A model generated the notes under the pieces. That model saw nothing but the letters and a program-made list of their open reading frames with translations. It was not told the DNA's origin and did not search any database. From an uncultured Collinsella sp. (lineage in GTDB: Bacteria > Actinomycetota > Coriobacteriia > Coriobacteriales > Coriobacteriaceae): DNA of 18,943 bases. The position numbers and the translations under genes were made by a program. Of the stretch, positions 6,472-13,443 are shown piece by piece; position 1 is the stretch's first letter; each line of letters starts with the position of its first letter. The DNA is taken from assembly GCA_902496645.1 (NCBI GenBank), contig CABVBR010000024.1, positions 1 to 18,943 on the forward strand. Direction: 5' to 3'.

Positions 6472-8313
6472 AATTATCTGAGTGAGATGCTCAAATTGCC
6501 GGTCTTGGACGTCGACGGCGAAAAGCTCGGCGTTGTGAACGATTTTGGCATTGCAACCGGCGAAGTTTTTCCGCACGTGACGTCGCTCGCGTTCCGTGGT
6601 CCCGGCAAGACGCCGTTTATGATCAGCTGGCGCAAATGGGTCGACCGTATCGACGAGACGGGTGTACACCTTAAGACGTCGGCCACCGAAATCCGTTTTT
6701 CGTACCTGCAGCCGACCGAGCTGTTGCTGGCGCGCGATGTTCTCAACAAGCAGATTGTCGACACACAGGGCATGAAGGTCGTGCGCGTCAACGACATCAA
6801 GTTCTCCATGTCGGGCGAAAATCAGCTGCGCCTGCTGGGTGCCGAGGTCGGTGCCCGCGGTCTGCTGCGTGCAATCAGCCCCGCGCTCGAGCACGTCGTC
6901 GAGGGCTTTATGAAGCACCTGGGCAAGCCGCTCAGCGAGGACATTATCGCCTGGTCTTATATGGACCTGCTCGATCGCTCGACTAAAAACATCCAGCTCT
7001 CGGTGTCGCACAAGACGCTTGGCGAGCTGCATCCTGCCGACATCGCTGACATCATCGAGCAGCTCGATCCGCGCCTGCGCGCGCAGGTGTTCGCCCAGCT
7101 CGATACGGCACAGGCCGCCGAGGCCATCTCGGAGTTCGATGACGACGAACTCATGACCGAGATGCTCGAGGGCCTGTCCGATACCGACGCATCGTCGATG
7201 CTGGCCATGATGGACCCGGACGACGCTGCCGACCTGATCGACGAGCTCGATTACGAGAAGGCCGAGAAGCTCCTGCGCCTGATGGGCGTCAAGGAGGAGA
7301 AGGCGATTCGTAATCTGCTGGGCTATGAGGACAACACCGCCGGCCGTATCATGACCTCGGAGTTTGTCTCGCTGCCCGCCACGGCGACAGTCGGTGATGC
7401 CATCGAGGCGATTCGCAAACTCGACGAGGACTTTGAGAGCGTCTACTACGTCTATACCGAGGATCCGAGCGGCATGCTGACGGGCGTGCTTTCGCTGCGC
7501 ACGCTGATCGTGGCCGACCGCGACGCCACGCTGGGCCAGCTCGCCTATCGCGATCTGGTCTACGTGTCGCCCGACGAGGACCAGGAAGACGTGACGGACG
7601 AGATGACCAAGTACGACCTGGTTGCCATCCCTGTCTGCGATGAGAACCGTCATATCCTGGGTATCGTGACCTTCGACGACGCCATGGACGTTATCGCCGA
7701 GGAGCATCAGGAGGACCTGCAGATCGCCGGTGTCGGCTCGGGCGATAGCGCGTCGGACGACTCGACGAACGTGCTCAGCTGGTTCGTGCATCGTCAGTAC
7801 TGGGTCGTCGTGTGGGGCATTGCCTCGTGCCTTATGGCGACGGTGCTGGGGACGGCGCTGGGCTCCGCGCATCTGGTGGTGTTCCCCATGTGCGCCATGC
7901 CGCTCGTGCTGCTGGCTGCCTCGCGCATGGTGTCGTTCGTCAAGAACTACTTCCTCGAGTACGACGGTCACGACGACGAGCCCAAGCCGTACCTGGGATT
8001 CTTCTTCCAGAGCACGGGTATGGGCCTGATCCTTTCGCTCGTGACCTACCTGTGCGCGCAGCTGGTGCGCACCGCCGCGTTCCCCGATGCCACTATGTTT
8101 GAGGAGCAGCTCTTTACCGGCTGCTTTAATATCGCTGCCGTCATTTGCCTGGTTGGCAACATGAGCGCTGTGATTTATCTGATGGTGCTGTTCTGGCGCG
8201 ACGAGCACGACCTTAACACGTCGGGCACCGCCATGAACGTCATCGCCGTCATGATCTCGTGTGTGGCGTACTGCATCGCCGCGGTGCTGCTCACCATGTC
8301 GGTCATGGGGTAG
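6469..8313 (+). CDS. MgtE-like magnesium transporter/regulator with N-terminal PRC-barrel-like repeats
   Basis: The product has 614 residues, against about 450 for a usual MgtE. Residues 10-80 and 86-140 look like two PRC-barrel repeats (LPVLDVDGEKLGVVNDFGI; LLARDVLNKQIVDTQG). Residues about 180-285 are the MgtE_N helical repeat domain (HPADIADIIEQLDP, DDAADLIDEL). Residues about 292-412 are a CBS pair (AGRIMTSEFVSLPATATV; FDDAMDVI). About five membrane helices fill 440-614. The membrane part is divergent: I do not see the usual GGNAG-type helix, and where MgtE has its pore aspartate after a conserved SG step, this protein reads NTSGTAMNVIAVMISC with Val near 594. In MgtE the cytoplasmic domains sense Mg2+ and gate the pore. 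The next gene starts 8 bases after the stop and encodes a putative Mg2+ transporter, so this protein may act as its partner or sensor. Confidence 0.82.
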   Translation: MNYLSEMLKLPVLDVDGEKLGVVNDFGIATGEVFPHVTSLAFRGPGKTPFMISWRKWVDRIDETGVHLKTSATEIRFSYLQPTELLLARDVLNKQIVDTQGMKVVRVNDIKFSMSGENQLRLLGAEVGARGLLRAISPALEHVVEGFMKHLGKPLSEDIIAWSYMDLLDRSTKNIQLSVSHKTLGELHPADIADIIEQLDPRLRAQVFAQLDTAQAAEAISEFDDDELMTEMLEGLSDTDASSMLAMMDPDDAADLIDELDYEKAEKLLRLMGVKEEKAIRNLLGYEDNTAGRIMTSEFVSLPATATVGDAIEAIRKLDEDFESVYYVYTEDPSGMLTGVLSLRTLIVADRDATLGQLAYRDLVYVSPDEDQEDVTDEMTKYDLVAIPVCDENRHILGIVTFDDAMDVIAEEHQEDLQIAGVGSGDSASDDSTNVLSWFVHRQYWVVVWGIASCLMATVLGTALGSAHLVVFPMCAMPLVLLAASRMVSFVKNYFLEYDGHDDEPKPYLGFFFQSTGMGLILSLVTYLCAQLVRTAAFPDATMFEEQLFTGCFNIAAVICLVGNMSAVIYLMVLFWRDEHDLNTSGTAMNVIAVMISCVAYCIAAVLLTMSVMG

Positions 8314-8321
8314 GTGGTCGC

Positions 8322-9584
8322 GTGCAAAATACGAAGCAAAAGCCGAGCACCAAGCAAAAGCTGACCATCGCGGCCATCTTTGGCGCCATGGGCCCCGGTC
8401 TGTTGGCGGCGCTTTCGGGTAATGACGCCGGCGGCATCGCCACGTATTCCAGCGCGGGCGCCAGCTATGGCTATAAGATGCTCTGGATGCTTCCCGTCAT
8501 GACCGTGCTGCTTATCGTGACGCAGGAGACCGCGGCGCGCTGCGGATGCGTCACGGGTAAGGGCCTGGCGTCGCTCATTCGCGAGCGCTTTGGCGTGCGT
8601 AAGAGCGTGCTGGCCATGGCGGCGCTGTTGATCGCCAACACGGCGGTGACCATCTCGGAGTTCGCGGGTATCGCGAGTGGCCTTGCTCTGTTTGGCGTTC
8701 CGGCGAGCATTTCGGTGCCGCTCGTGGCGCTGCTGGTGTGGATGCTTACCATGTCGGGCAGTTTCCAGCGCATCGAGAAGATTTTGCTGCTGGTAAGCTG
8801 CGTGTTCGTGACTTACATCGTCGCCGCGTTTATGGCCGGCCCCAACTGGGGTGAGGTCGCGGTCGACTTGGTCGTCCCCAATATTCAAAACGACCCCAGC
8901 TACGTGTCGCTCGTGGTCGCAACAATCGGTACCACCATCGCACCGTGGATGATCTTTTTGGCTCAGAACAACGTGGTCGATAAGAATGCGGGCGAGGAGG
9001 ACATCGTGCTGCAGCGTATTGATACCGTGAGCGGCTCGATTGCTGCCGATATAATCGCCGGCTTCATTATCATCACGACTGGTACGGTGCTGTTCCCGGC
9101 GGGTATTCAGATTGGCGATGCCGCCGATGCCGCCCGCGCGCTGGAGCCCATCGCGGGCCAGTGGTCCACGGTGCTGTTTGCCTCGGGCCTGGTCGCAGCG
9201 AGCTTTTTGGCTGCCTGCGTGCTGCCGGGTGTTACGTCGAGCGCCATTTGCGAGGCTTTTGGTTGGGAGCGCGGCGCCGATCGCAGCTGGGATGAGGCTC
9301 CGGTTTACCGCGGCATCATTACGGCCATCATCGGCATTTCTGCCGTGTTGGTGCTTATGCCCGGCGTCGACCTGTTCCAGATTATGATGACCTCGCAGGT
9401 CATCAACGGCGTGCTGCTGCCCGTAGTCTTGGTATTCCAGGTGGTTATCGCGGCTGATCGCCACATTATGGGCGCCAACCGCAACGGCCGCATATGGAAC
9501 GTGCTCACGTGGGCGACTATCGGCGTGATTACGGTGCTGACGGTCGTCATGTTTGTGCTGCAAGCGATGGGCTACAGCGCCTAG
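8322..9584 (+). CDS. NRAMP-related magnesium transporter (NRMT type)
   Basis: The 420-residue protein has the NRAMP/SLC11 fold with about 11 membrane helices, and starts with GPGLLAALSGNDAGG in helix 1. The two metal-site motifs differ from Mn2+/Fe2+ transporters. DPGN in helix 1 is DAGG (35-38), so Asp is kept and Asn lost. MPH in helix 6 is APW (207-209), removing the methionine that favours transition metals. Both changes are what I recall for the Mg2+-transporting NRMT clade, including the structurally characterised Eggerthella lenta protein. It should import Mg2+ at the cytoplasmic membrane. The start is GTG 8322; its site AGGTGG (8312-8317) overlaps the MgtE stop codon, so the two are cotranscribed and probably coupled. 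Annotation pipelines may call it a Mn2+ transporter (mntH), which these residues argue against. Confidence 0.85.
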   Translation: MQNTKQKPSTKQKLTIAAIFGAMGPGLLAALSGNDAGGIATYSSAGASYGYKMLWMLPVMTVLLIVTQETAARCGCVTGKGLASLIRERFGVRKSVLAMAALLIANTAVTISEFAGIASGLALFGVPASISVPLVALLVWMLTMSGSFQRIEKILLLVSCVFVTYIVAAFMAGPNWGEVAVDLVVPNIQNDPSYVSLVVATIGTTIAPWMIFLAQNNVVDKNAGEEDIVLQRIDTVSGSIAADIIAGFIIITTGTVLFPAGIQIGDAADAARALEPIAGQWSTVLFASGLVAASFLAACVLPGVTSSAICEAFGWERGADRSWDEAPVYRGIITAIIGISAVLVLMPGVDLFQIMMTSQVINGVLLPVVLVFQVVIAADRHIMGANRNGRIWNVLTWATIGVITVLTVVMFVLQAMGYSA

Positions 9585-9606
9585 CGCCTCTTTTGGGTTT
9601 CGAGCG

Positions 9607-9637
9607 GGCCGCGGCCATGGGCTGCGGCCTCTTTTTT
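9607..9637 (+). terminator. Rho-independent terminator of the Mg2+ operon
   Basis: A 10-bp stem (9607-9616 with 9620-9629, one G-T pair) closes a 3-base ATG loop and is followed by TCTTTTTT (9630-9637). It ends 53 bases after the NRMT stop. Confidence 0.88.
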
Positions 9638-9667
9638 GCCCGCTACGGGGGGTCAGCTATATACCGA

Positions 9668-9895
9668 TGGGCAAAAAATGCCAAATATGAGTACTGTTGC
9701 TAGACTGATGGCATTTACGGCCAAGAAGATAATGAACATAACATATAGTATGTTCATTAAAATTGGCTCCAATATGCCTTAAACCAGTTAGGCTGGCTGC
9801 TTTAGGGGGTTGTAGGGGTCGCTCGTACGTCATTTTGGGTGGTTTTCCATGCTACTAAAATGGTAACAGTACTCATATTTGCCCTTTTTTGCCCA
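9668..9895. repeat. 228-bp AT-rich non-coding element with 33-bp inverted ends (MITE-like)
   Basis: The left end (9668-9700, beginning TGGGCAAAAAATG) and right end (9863-9895, complement beginning TGGGCAAAAAAGG) are inverted copies matching at 30 of 33 positions; both contain CAAATATGAGTACTGTT. The 162 bases between are clearly more AT-rich than neighbouring genes and hold further small inverted repeats (9731-9758, 9762-9773, 9784-9796). I find no credible coding frame and no obvious target-site duplication. Together with the two terminators and the repeats at 9977-10019 it fills the gene-free stretch 9585-10020. It could be a non-autonomous mobile element, or paired ends that fold into one long RNA or DNA hairpin. 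Confidence 0.65.
9731..9758. repeat. Perfect 10-bp-arm palindrome inside the inverted-repeat element
   Basis: AATGAACATA (9731-9740) and TATGTTCATT (9749-9758) are exact inverted copies around an 8-base AT-rich centre. The size and symmetry would suit a regulator site or a small hairpin. No gene is nearby in either direction for it to control. Confidence 0.55.
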
Positions 9896-9913
9896 CGGCC
9901 CTTCGACACGATG

Positions 9914-9960
9914 AAAAAAGCCGCCCCTGGACTGGAATTTGACAGCCCAGGGGCGGCTTT
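9914..9960 (-). terminator. Terminator of the OatA-like acyltransferase gene
   Basis: A perfect 14-bp stem (9917-9930 with 9947-9960) surrounds a 16-base loop. On the minus strand it ends in GGCTTTTTT (complement of 9914-9921), a clean rho-independent terminator about 60 bases after the acyltransferase stop. On the plus strand only three T follow, so it acts mainly in the minus direction. Confidence 0.88.
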
Positions 9961-9976
9961 CGCCTGTCGCAGGAGT

Positions 9977-10019
9977 GTCCCCCAAGTGCCGGCCGAAAAG
10001 GAACGTCCCCAAGTGCCGG
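9977..10019. repeat. Two direct copies of a GTCCCC(C)AAGTGCCGG repeat
   Basis: GTCCCCCAAGTGCCGG (9977-9992) and GTCCCCAAGTGCCGG (10005-10019) are direct copies separated by 12 bases. The second copy ends one base short of the acyltransferase stop codon. The second is preceded by GAAC, creating the 12-base word also found at 6155-6166. They look like an interspersed intergenic repeat family. Confidence 0.6.
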
Positions 10020-10020
10020 G

Positions 10021-12264
10021 TTATTTGTCGGTACCCAGCTTGTGTGGCTTGTAGGCGAGGGCGTTGACCAGCGCGTCGGCGGCGGACTTAACGGCTGCCG
10101 GCTGTGGATCGTTGACGTGGTCCTCGGGGTGCACGGGCAGATCCTTCTTGACCGCGTCGTGAATCAAGTTGAGATATTCGGCCACACCGGTAGTCGACAG
10201 GTGCGTGCCGTCGCCATCGAACAGGTCATTTCGGTTGGTGCTGTATCCGTACCAGTCGATAACGCGCACGTTCTTGTAGCGCGTGGCGGCGTTGGCGATG
10301 GCCTGGTTGGTGGATCCGACCCACGGCTGCGGACTGCGCGTGTTTACAAACACGACAATGCGCTGCTCGCCGGCATCGGCCATGATCGCGTCGACTTGGG
10401 CATCGGTCACCAAGCCGTTGGTGCCCAAGGCAAAGACGACGATCTTGCCGGCAAGGTTCTGTTGGATATAGCCCTCAAATGTCGCGCGGCCCGCATCAAA
10501 CTGGCGGCCCTTTTCGGCATCGATATGACTGTGCGGGAACACGCCGTCAAAGGAATCCACGGCGCGTAGCGACACGGAGTCACCGATCATCAGCAGGTCG
10601 TAGGAGCCATCGGGGAAGCCGTCGTTGTCCTTGTCGGTGTCGTCGGCCGCCTGCTGGTCCGCAGGCGCGGCGTTTTTGGCTTCCTTATTCAGGACCTCGG
10701 CGCCCTCGCCACTCAGTGCGGAGGTCTCCGGCACAAAGATCAAGCCGCCCAGCGCGATGACGAGCACGATGCCACAAGCGGCGCACACGGGAACGTGCGC
10801 GCGTGCCCAGTTGGCGGGCGTGGTGGTGCCATCGCGGAATTCGGCGACGGTGCGGCCGAAGGCGCCCTTCCTAAACGGCGTTTCGATAAAGCGATAGGAG
10901 CACTCGGCTACGGTGACCACCAGCAGCACCTGCAAAATGTACTGCCACCAGGGCGTATCGTTGATGTTGGCGACCGGGTTCATGAGCAACAGCAGCGGAT
11001 AGTGCCACAGGTAGATGCTGTACGAGCGCTTGCCAACCCACACGAGCGGCTCGGCGGACAGCGCGCGGGCAACCATTCCCTGGGGCTGCACGCAGGCAGC
11101 GATGACCATGAGCGTGAGGATGGAGCACAGCAGCGTGCCGCCGCGATACTGGAACGCGGTGTAGCCGTTGGTGAGCGCGACCATGGCGGCAAGGCCAACC
11201 AGGCCCACGACGCCCAACACATCGATGGATGCGGGCGAGGACCAAAAGCGCACGAGGGCGCTCGGCTGTGCCGGAGCGGTCTCGGCTGCTTCGTCGGCCT
11301 TCTCGCCCGACTTGCCCTCGGCATTCTTGCCACGCTTGGCGGCGCCCGCCAGGCGATTGAGTCCCAAGCGATGGGCGAGGCGCACCGGCGCCAGGTCGCG
11401 ATCGGGGATAAAGGCCATCCAGGCACCCAGCAACAGAGAGAACACGCGGGTGTCGGTGCCGTAGTACACACGGCTGGGATCGGCGGCAGGGCTGTAGAGC
11501 ACCATCATGGCGACGGCGGAAACCGCGGCAAGGCCCAGAACCACGCGGCGCGTGTTGGGTTTGCTCACATGCATGGATACCATGGCAAACAGCAGCGGCG
11601 GCCAGATGAGGTAGAACTGTTCCTCGATGGCGAGCGACCAAAAGTGCGTGAGCGGCGAGGGGTCGCCCAGGGCATTGAAGTACGAGACGTCCTGGGCGAT
11701 CTGCCACCAGTTGTTAAAGAACAGCAGCGACGGCAGGATGTCGGGGCGCATCTTGGTGAGCATCACGTGGTTAAAGATCGTGCACAGCGCGCAGGTTACG
11801 AATACCACCGTTACCACGGCGGGGAACAGGCGGCGGATGCGGCGAATCCAGAAGCTCTTGAGGTCGATGCGTCCGGTCTTGGCGACTTCGTTGAGCAGCA
11901 GGCGCGTGATTAGATAGCCCGAAAGCACAAAGAAGATCGTGACGCCGAGCAGGCCGCCCTGAGCCCACGTGAGGTTGAGGTGATAGAGCACCACCGCGAC
12001 GACGGCAAGCGTGCGCAGACCGTCGAGCGCAGGAATGTAGCGAGATTTGGGGCGAGCGGTCGTCTGCTGGTCGGTAGCGGGCGAGCGTGTGGCGCCGGTG
12101 TTGGTCTTGGCTGCATGGGAGCCCTTGTTGGTGGGCGTTCGATGCGGGCTCGGGCCGCGTCGCGACTCGCCGGTGCGGCGGTCGGCGCGCGGGCGTTCGT
12201 GCGGCGCCGGCTCGTTGCCCGTGCGGCGTCGACCGCGTGGGCTCGATTGTGGGAATTGTTCCAT
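10021..12264 (-). CDS. OatA-like membrane O-acyltransferase with C-terminal SGNH domain
   Basis: The 747-residue protein has three parts. Residues 1-75 are an Arg/Pro/Thr-rich, probably disordered cytoplasmic tail. Residues 76-465 are an acyltransferase-3 membrane domain with about ten helices; it opens with YIPALDGLRTLAVVAVVLYH (catalytic His at 95) and contains HFWSLAIEEQFYLIWP at 207-222. Residues about 555-705 are an exported SGNH esterase/transferase domain with GDSV (Ser563), GTN (614-616) and DGTH (Asp685, His688). This pairing is that of OatA, which passes an acyl group across the membrane and O-acetylates cell-wall sugars such as N-acetylmuramic acid, giving lysozyme resistance; the actual acceptor here is not known. 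The insert at about 305-335 is charged and not membrane-spanning. It stands alone on the minus strand, with a strong terminator. The ribosome binding site before the ATG is weak (GGATGA). Confidence 0.9.
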   Translation of the reverse strand: MEQFPQSSPRGRRRTGNEPAPHERPRADRRTGESRRGPSPHRTPTNKGSHAAKTNTGATRSPATDQQTTARPKSRYIPALDGLRTLAVVAVVLYHLNLTWAQGGLLGVTIFFVLSGYLITRLLLNEVAKTGRIDLKSFWIRRIRRLFPAVVTVVFVTCALCTIFNHVMLTKMRPDILPSLLFFNNWWQIAQDVSYFNALGDPSPLTHFWSLAIEEQFYLIWPPLLFAMVSMHVSKPNTRRVVLGLAAVSAVAMMVLYSPAADPSRVYYGTDTRVFSLLLGAWMAFIPDRDLAPVRLAHRLGLNRLAGAAKRGKNAEGKSGEKADEAAETAPAQPSALVRFWSSPASIDVLGVVGLVGLAAMVALTNGYTAFQYRGGTLLCSILTLMVIAACVQPQGMVARALSAEPLVWVGKRSYSIYLWHYPLLLLMNPVANINDTPWWQYILQVLLVVTVAECSYRFIETPFRKGAFGRTVAEFRDGTTTPANWARAHVPVCAACGIVLVIALGGLIFVPETSALSGEGAEVLNKEAKNAAPADQQAADDTDKDNDGFPDGSYDLLMIGDSVSLRAVDSFDGVFPHSHIDAEKGRQFDAGRATFEGYIQQNLAGKIVVFALGTNGLVTDAQVDAIMADAGEQRIVVFVNTRSPQPWVGSTNQAIANAATRYKNVRVIDWYGYSTNRNDLFDGDGTHLSTTGVAEYLNLIHDAVKKDLPVHPEDHVNDPQPAAVKSAADALVNALAYKPHKLGTDK

Positions 12265-12303
12265 AAAACATCATCCAATGACGAGAATAATCAGCACATA
12301 TTC

Positions 12304-12309
12304 ATTGTA
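12304..12309 (-). promoter_or_regulatory. Possible -10 box for the acyltransferase gene
   Basis: TACAAT (complement of 12304-12309) matches the -10 consensus at 5 of 6 bases and lies 39 bases before the start codon. No good -35 box is found at 16-18 bases, so this is a weak call. Confidence 0.3.
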
Positions 12310-12357
12310 GCTGCCTGCTCCTGTGAATGCTTGCTGCTGGCGCAACCTCAAGGGCGC

Positions 12358-12387
12358 GTTCACATCAAAGTGAACTAAAGTTATAGG
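12358..12387 (+). promoter_or_regulatory. Promoter of the ribokinase operon with an overlapping palindromic operator
   Basis: TTCACA (12359-12364) and TATAGG (12382-12387) are spaced by 17 bases. The perfect inverted repeat GTTCACATCAAAGTGAAC (12358-12375, 6-bp arms, 6-base centre) covers the -35 box and half the spacer, the classic position for a repressor. A second inverted pair, GACCG (12395-12399) and CGGTC (12409-12413), lies just downstream of the predicted start and may be a leader hairpin. The rest of the gap 12265-12450 holds nothing else I can assign. Confidence 0.55.
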
Positions 12388-12450
12388 GGTGCGAGACCGC
12401 ACAATTGACGGTCGACGGTGGGCATAAAGCCCGCAGATGAGGAGGTTTCC

Positions 12451-13413
12451 ATGGCAGATCGCGGCATCGTTGCGGTGTTCGGCAGCATGAACATGGACCT
12501 TTCGGTGGCGTGCGAGCGCATGCCGCGCGCGGGTGAGACGGTCGGTGGCAGCGGTTTTATCACCAATGCCGGCGGCAAGGGCGCCAACCAGGCCGTAGCC
12601 GCCGCACGCATGGGTGCGCGCACGTGCATGATCGGTGCCGTCGGGCGCGACCCGTTTGGCGATGCGCTCGTGGCGGGCCTCCAAGATGCCGGCGTGGGCG
12701 TTGAGTTTGTGGCGCGTCGCGACGACGTGGAGACCGGCACGGCGACCATCATTCGCTGCGCTGGCGACAACCGCATCGTGCTGTCGCCGGGCGCCAACCA
12801 TGCGCTTGCGGGCGAGGACGTTGCCCACGCGCTGCGAAGCCTGGTGGCCGATGAGCTCGATGTCGGCGCCGGCGAGATAGCCCCTGCCGCCGGAAGCGTC
12901 TTTATCGCCCAGGGCGAATGTGACCTGGCGGCGACGGCCGAGGCACTTGTTTGCGCGCACGAGCTGGGGTTCTATACGGTCTTTAATCCAGCGCCTGCCT
13001 GCAATCTGCCGGAGGGAGCGTGGCCCGCGGTCGACTTGGTCTGTCCCAACGAGACCGAATGCCAGATGCTGACAGGTATTCTGCCCGCAGACGACGAGAG
13101 TTGCGTCGCCGCACTCAATGCCCTGCTCGCCAGGGGCGCCGGGGCCGCGGTCATCACGCTGGGCGGAGCTGGCTCGGTTACGCTCGGCGATGACGGTGAG
13201 CTGCTGCGTATGCCGGCGCTTTCGAGCGCGGTGGTCGACACCACGGCTGCGGGCGATACGTTTATCGGCGCACTTGCAGTGGCTCGTCTGGAGGGGCTGC
13301 CGCTTTTTGAGTGCATGGCCGCGGGCGCTCGCGCCTCGGCGGTGACGGTGTCGCGCCTGGGCGCTCAGCAATCGATTCCCACGCGCGTCGAAGTTGAACA
13401 TTGGTTTGGTTAA
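12451..13413 (+). CDS. rbsK: Ribokinase (PfkB family)
   Basis: The 320-residue enzyme phosphorylates ribose to ribose 5-phosphate in the cytoplasm. Ribokinase features are in order: the substrate-binding GSMNMDLSV near the N-terminus (11-19), the PfkB signature GGKGANQAVAAARMGA (41-56), NPAP (179-182), CPNETE (198-203) and the catalytic DTTAAGDTF (263-271) with the base Asp269 and the anion-hole Gly-Asp pair. Length is typical. GGAGG precedes the ATG at 12451; an in-frame ATG 33 bases upstream lacks a comparable site. It is followed after 30 bases by a nucleoside hydrolase, which would supply ribose, so the pair looks like a nucleoside salvage operon. A related sugar or deoxyribose cannot be excluded as substrate. 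Confidence 0.88.
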   Translation: MADRGIVAVFGSMNMDLSVACERMPRAGETVGGSGFITNAGGKGANQAVAAARMGARTCMIGAVGRDPFGDALVAGLQDAGVGVEFVARRDDVETGTATIIRCAGDNRIVLSPGANHALAGEDVAHALRSLVADELDVGAGEIAPAAGSVFIAQGECDLAATAEALVCAHELGFYTVFNPAPACNLPEGAWPAVDLVCPNETECQMLTGILPADDESCVAALNALLARGAGAAVITLGGAGSVTLGDDGELLRMPALSSAVVDTTAAGDTFIGALAVARLEGLPLFECMAAGARASAVTVSRLGAQQSIPTRVEVEHWFG

Positions 13414-13443
13414 ACGATAAAGACGGAGAAGCGGAGTAGAACA

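Noticed and set aside
9977..10019. Possible CRISPR repeats
   Set aside because: Only two 15-16 base copies with a 12-base gap, no further units, no cas genes.
9494..10054. Small open frames across the gene-free stretch (9494-9703 plus, 9830-10012 minus, 9839-10054 plus)
   Set aside because: They cross terminators and inverted repeats and end in repeat-derived residues (KYEYC). No ribosome binding site or domain supports them.
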